From positions 1 to 6,140 of the forward strand of contig PWHM01000115.1 of NCBI GenBank assembly GCA_003554915.1: a stretch of DNA of 6,140 nucleotides. The letters run 5' to 3'. The notes under the pieces are model-generated. The model had not been told where the DNA came from, did no database searches, and saw only the letters and a list, made by a program, of their open reading frames with translations. Of this stretch, positions 5,129 through 6,140 are shown one piece after another (the first letter of the stretch is position 1; the number at the start of each line of letters is the position of its first letter). Source of the stretch: Candidatus Nealsoniibacteriota bacterium (GTDB lineage Bacteria > Patescibacteriota > Minisyncoccia > Minisyncoccales > PWPS01). The translations under genes and the position numbers were made by a program.

Positions 5129-6140
5129 TAATTCTCACCTCCAGCACTTGGCCCGCAGCTACATAAATATCAAGCACTTCCTCAGGCATAGTATTAACAT
5201 TTAGCTCCTGCCCTGTAGCCACGAACATAAGGCCCGTCATATCCCTGTCCACTTTAGAAAGGTCATAATCGCCTATCGGGAAGGGCTCGGGGCTGATAAT
5301 CACACCTACGCCTTTTTCTGATGTTAAGTAAGAGTCTCCTGTAAAGATAATCACTAATAAAGCGTCGGCACCAAAAGAAAACTCTCTATCTGATGTTAGG
5401 TTCGCCCTGGCTGTAAAAGTTTGTGGTGGAACAGAGAACACGGCATCTGCGCCGAAAGTTTCCTGAACCATCTTAACGAGAACAGCGTCAGCGTTGAAGA
5501 TTGTCCCCCAAAGAAAAGCATCTCCTGTAAAATCTTCAATGGTGCGGTAGACTATGCGTGTATCGGCAGTAAAATCTTCCAGGTGTGTCTTTTTAAGTAT
5601 TGCGTCAGCAGGGAGCTCAATGGTAAACCTGTAAACAGTATAACCGTCAGTAGTAACGCTCTCAACAATAGTGCCTTTAAGTATAGCGTCAGAGCTTATG
5701 TTTTCCTCTACAATTTTTTTTAGGGTAGCGTTAACATCGAAAGGCGTTTGTGTTGGCGTAAATAAAATGCTGTCCAAGGTAAAAGCTTCTGTTATTCTTC
5801 CCTTTAACAAGCTGTCGGCTGTAAACTCATAATCTTCAACCCCGAACACAATACTATTCTTCGACCATATCGTTTCGTCAGGGCTATCAACCCTCTTAAC
5901 CCGGTAAAAATATTCTACACCATTATCAAACCCGCTTGTGTTATCCCAGGTCGTTGTGTCCTTGTCCTCTATAACCTTAACCCTTCCCCAAGTGCCAGCT
6001 GAACCTACTTTCCTTTCTATGATATAGCCATTTAAGCCGGTAGTCATAAAGGTTAGAGTATCGCCAAACTCCTGCTGTGTGCCCTCATCTTCCCATTCAA
6101 CAACTGCCCTAAACTCATAGCTTGTCTGAATTTCAAGGTC
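5118..6140 (-). CDS. FnIII protein with 14-residue beta repeat array, C-terminal 340 residues (runs off right edge)
   Basis: The frame is open from the right edge to the TAG at 5118-5120. The ATG at 6045-6047 is not a credible start: it has no Shine-Dalgarno, and the 31 codons before it encode the end of an FnIII domain (TSYEFRAVVEWEDEG, then FGDTLTFMTT). Numbering from the edge, a second FnIII domain spans about 33-101, with YIIERKVG (39-46) and EYFYRVKRVD (76-85). Residues 106-274 are a degenerate repeat array of the form F-x-A-D-A-x-L. The C-terminus holds two related 20-residue units around VATGQELNV and VAAGQVLEV. No catalytic motif, signal peptide or membrane segment is seen. Position at the start of a tail module and all-beta content suggest a fibre, baseplate or decoration protein that binds surface glycans, but this is inference; I cannot name a characterised homologue. 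Confidence 0.65.
   Translation of the reverse strand, partial: DLEIQTSYEFRAVVEWEDEGTQQEFGDTLTFMTTGLNGYIIERKVGSAGTWGRVKVIEDKDTTTWDNTSGFDNGVEYFYRVKRVDSPDETIWSKNSIVFGVEDYEFTADSLLKGRITEAFTLDSILFTPTQTPFDVNATLKKIVEENISSDAILKGTIVESVTTDGYTVYRFTIELPADAILKKTHLEDFTADTRIVYRTIEDFTGDAFLWGTIFNADAVLVKMVQETFGADAVFSVPPQTFTARANLTSDREFSFGADALLVIIFTGDSYLTSEKGVGVIISPEPFPIGDYDLSKVDRDMTGLMFVATGQELNVNTMPEEVLDIYVAAGQVLEVRISGN
5127..5234 (-). repeat. Two related 20-residue units at the C-terminus of the FnIII protein
   Basis: The segments FVATGQELNVNTM and YVAAGQVLEVRIS are offset by 20 residues and share the pattern (F/Y)-V-A-x-G-Q-x-L-x-V. Each probably forms a beta-hairpin. They differ from the 14-residue array, so they are likely a separate capping or docking element. 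The second copy ends three residues before the stop. Confidence 0.5.
5134..5142 (-). promoter_or_regulatory. Ribosome binding site of the Ig-like gene
   Basis: On the minus strand GGAGGTGAG lies 5 nt before the GTG at 5126-5128 and fixes that start. It sits inside the last codons of the upstream FnIII gene, so the two genes are probably translationally linked. Confidence 0.8.
5319..5825 (-). repeat. About 13 degenerate repeats with a 14-residue (42-nt) period in the FnIII protein
   Basis: Numbered from the right-edge residue, anchor positions of the motif (F/L/V/I)-x-A-D-(A/S)-x-L fall at 106, 120, 134, 148, 162, 176, 190 and 204, exactly 14 residues apart. Further units start at 215, 229, 242, 256 and 266, with spacings of 11, 14, 13, 14 and 10. 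Examples are FTADSLLKG, ISSDAILKG, LPADAILKK, FNADAVLVK and FGADALLV. Period conservation with diverged residues suggests an ancient in-frame expansion under structural constraint, probably a beta-solenoid or stacked beta-hairpins. Confidence 0.8.

Noticed and set aside
5118..6047. ATG at 6045-6047 as the start of the FnIII-repeat protein
   Set aside because: There is no Shine-Dalgarno, and the open frame upstream encodes FnIII sequence up to the edge.
1..6140. CRISPR arrays, tRNAs, insertion sequences, attachment sites or promoters
   Set aside because: The window is almost entirely coding. The longest gap between genes is 16 nt and holds only a ribosome binding site; no direct-repeat or inverted-repeat arrangement of those kinds was seen.

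Overview
This window looks like part of the virion-structure region of a bacteriophage or prophage whose host is probably a Gram-positive, clostridia-like bacterium. Three things support this. All genes are packed on one strand, with 3-16 nt gaps or short overlaps. Several genes have strong AGGAGG-type ribosome binding sites. One virion protein carries a CWB2 cell-wall-binding module, a family typical of clostridial and related Gram-positive surface proteins. The host assignment is inference. Nothing here distinguishes an integrated prophage from a free phage, because no integrase, att site or bacterial flank is visible.

Every gene is on the minus strand, so transcription runs from right to left. 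In order they are: (1) 6140-5118, the C-terminal part of a fibronectin-III protein with a long 14-residue repeat array, running off the right edge; (2) 5128-4763, a small Ig-like protein resembling the N-terminal domain of baseplate BppU-type proteins; (3) 4746-3892, a soluble family-1 (SLT-type) lytic transglycosylase with a long Ser/Thr/Pro-rich tail; (4) 3905-762, a 1047-residue protein whose two ends match the phage tail nozzle/stabilization-type beta-propeller family, with about 550 foreign residues in between; (5) 758-1, the N-terminal 252 residues of a pectate-lyase-like beta-helix tailspike, running off the left edge. Almost no sequence is noncoding. No promoter, terminator, RNA gene, CRISPR array or insertion sequence was recognised, so the five genes are probably one co-transcribed block driven from upstream of the right edge.

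The most notable item is gene 4. A complete three-repeat CWB2 module, plus a beta-sandwich resembling DUF4082, appears to be inserted into a loop of the first propeller blade. In Clostridioides difficile, CWB2 triplets anchor S-layer and other Cwp proteins to a secondary cell-wall polymer. Placing one in a tail protein suggests that the particle uses the host's own wall-anchoring chemistry for adsorption. Together the genes read as an adsorption and entry module: wall polymer binding (CWB2), possible glycan binding (FnIII, Ig-like and DUF4082-like domains), glycan binding or cleavage (beta-helix spike) and peptidoglycan opening (lytic transglycosylase).
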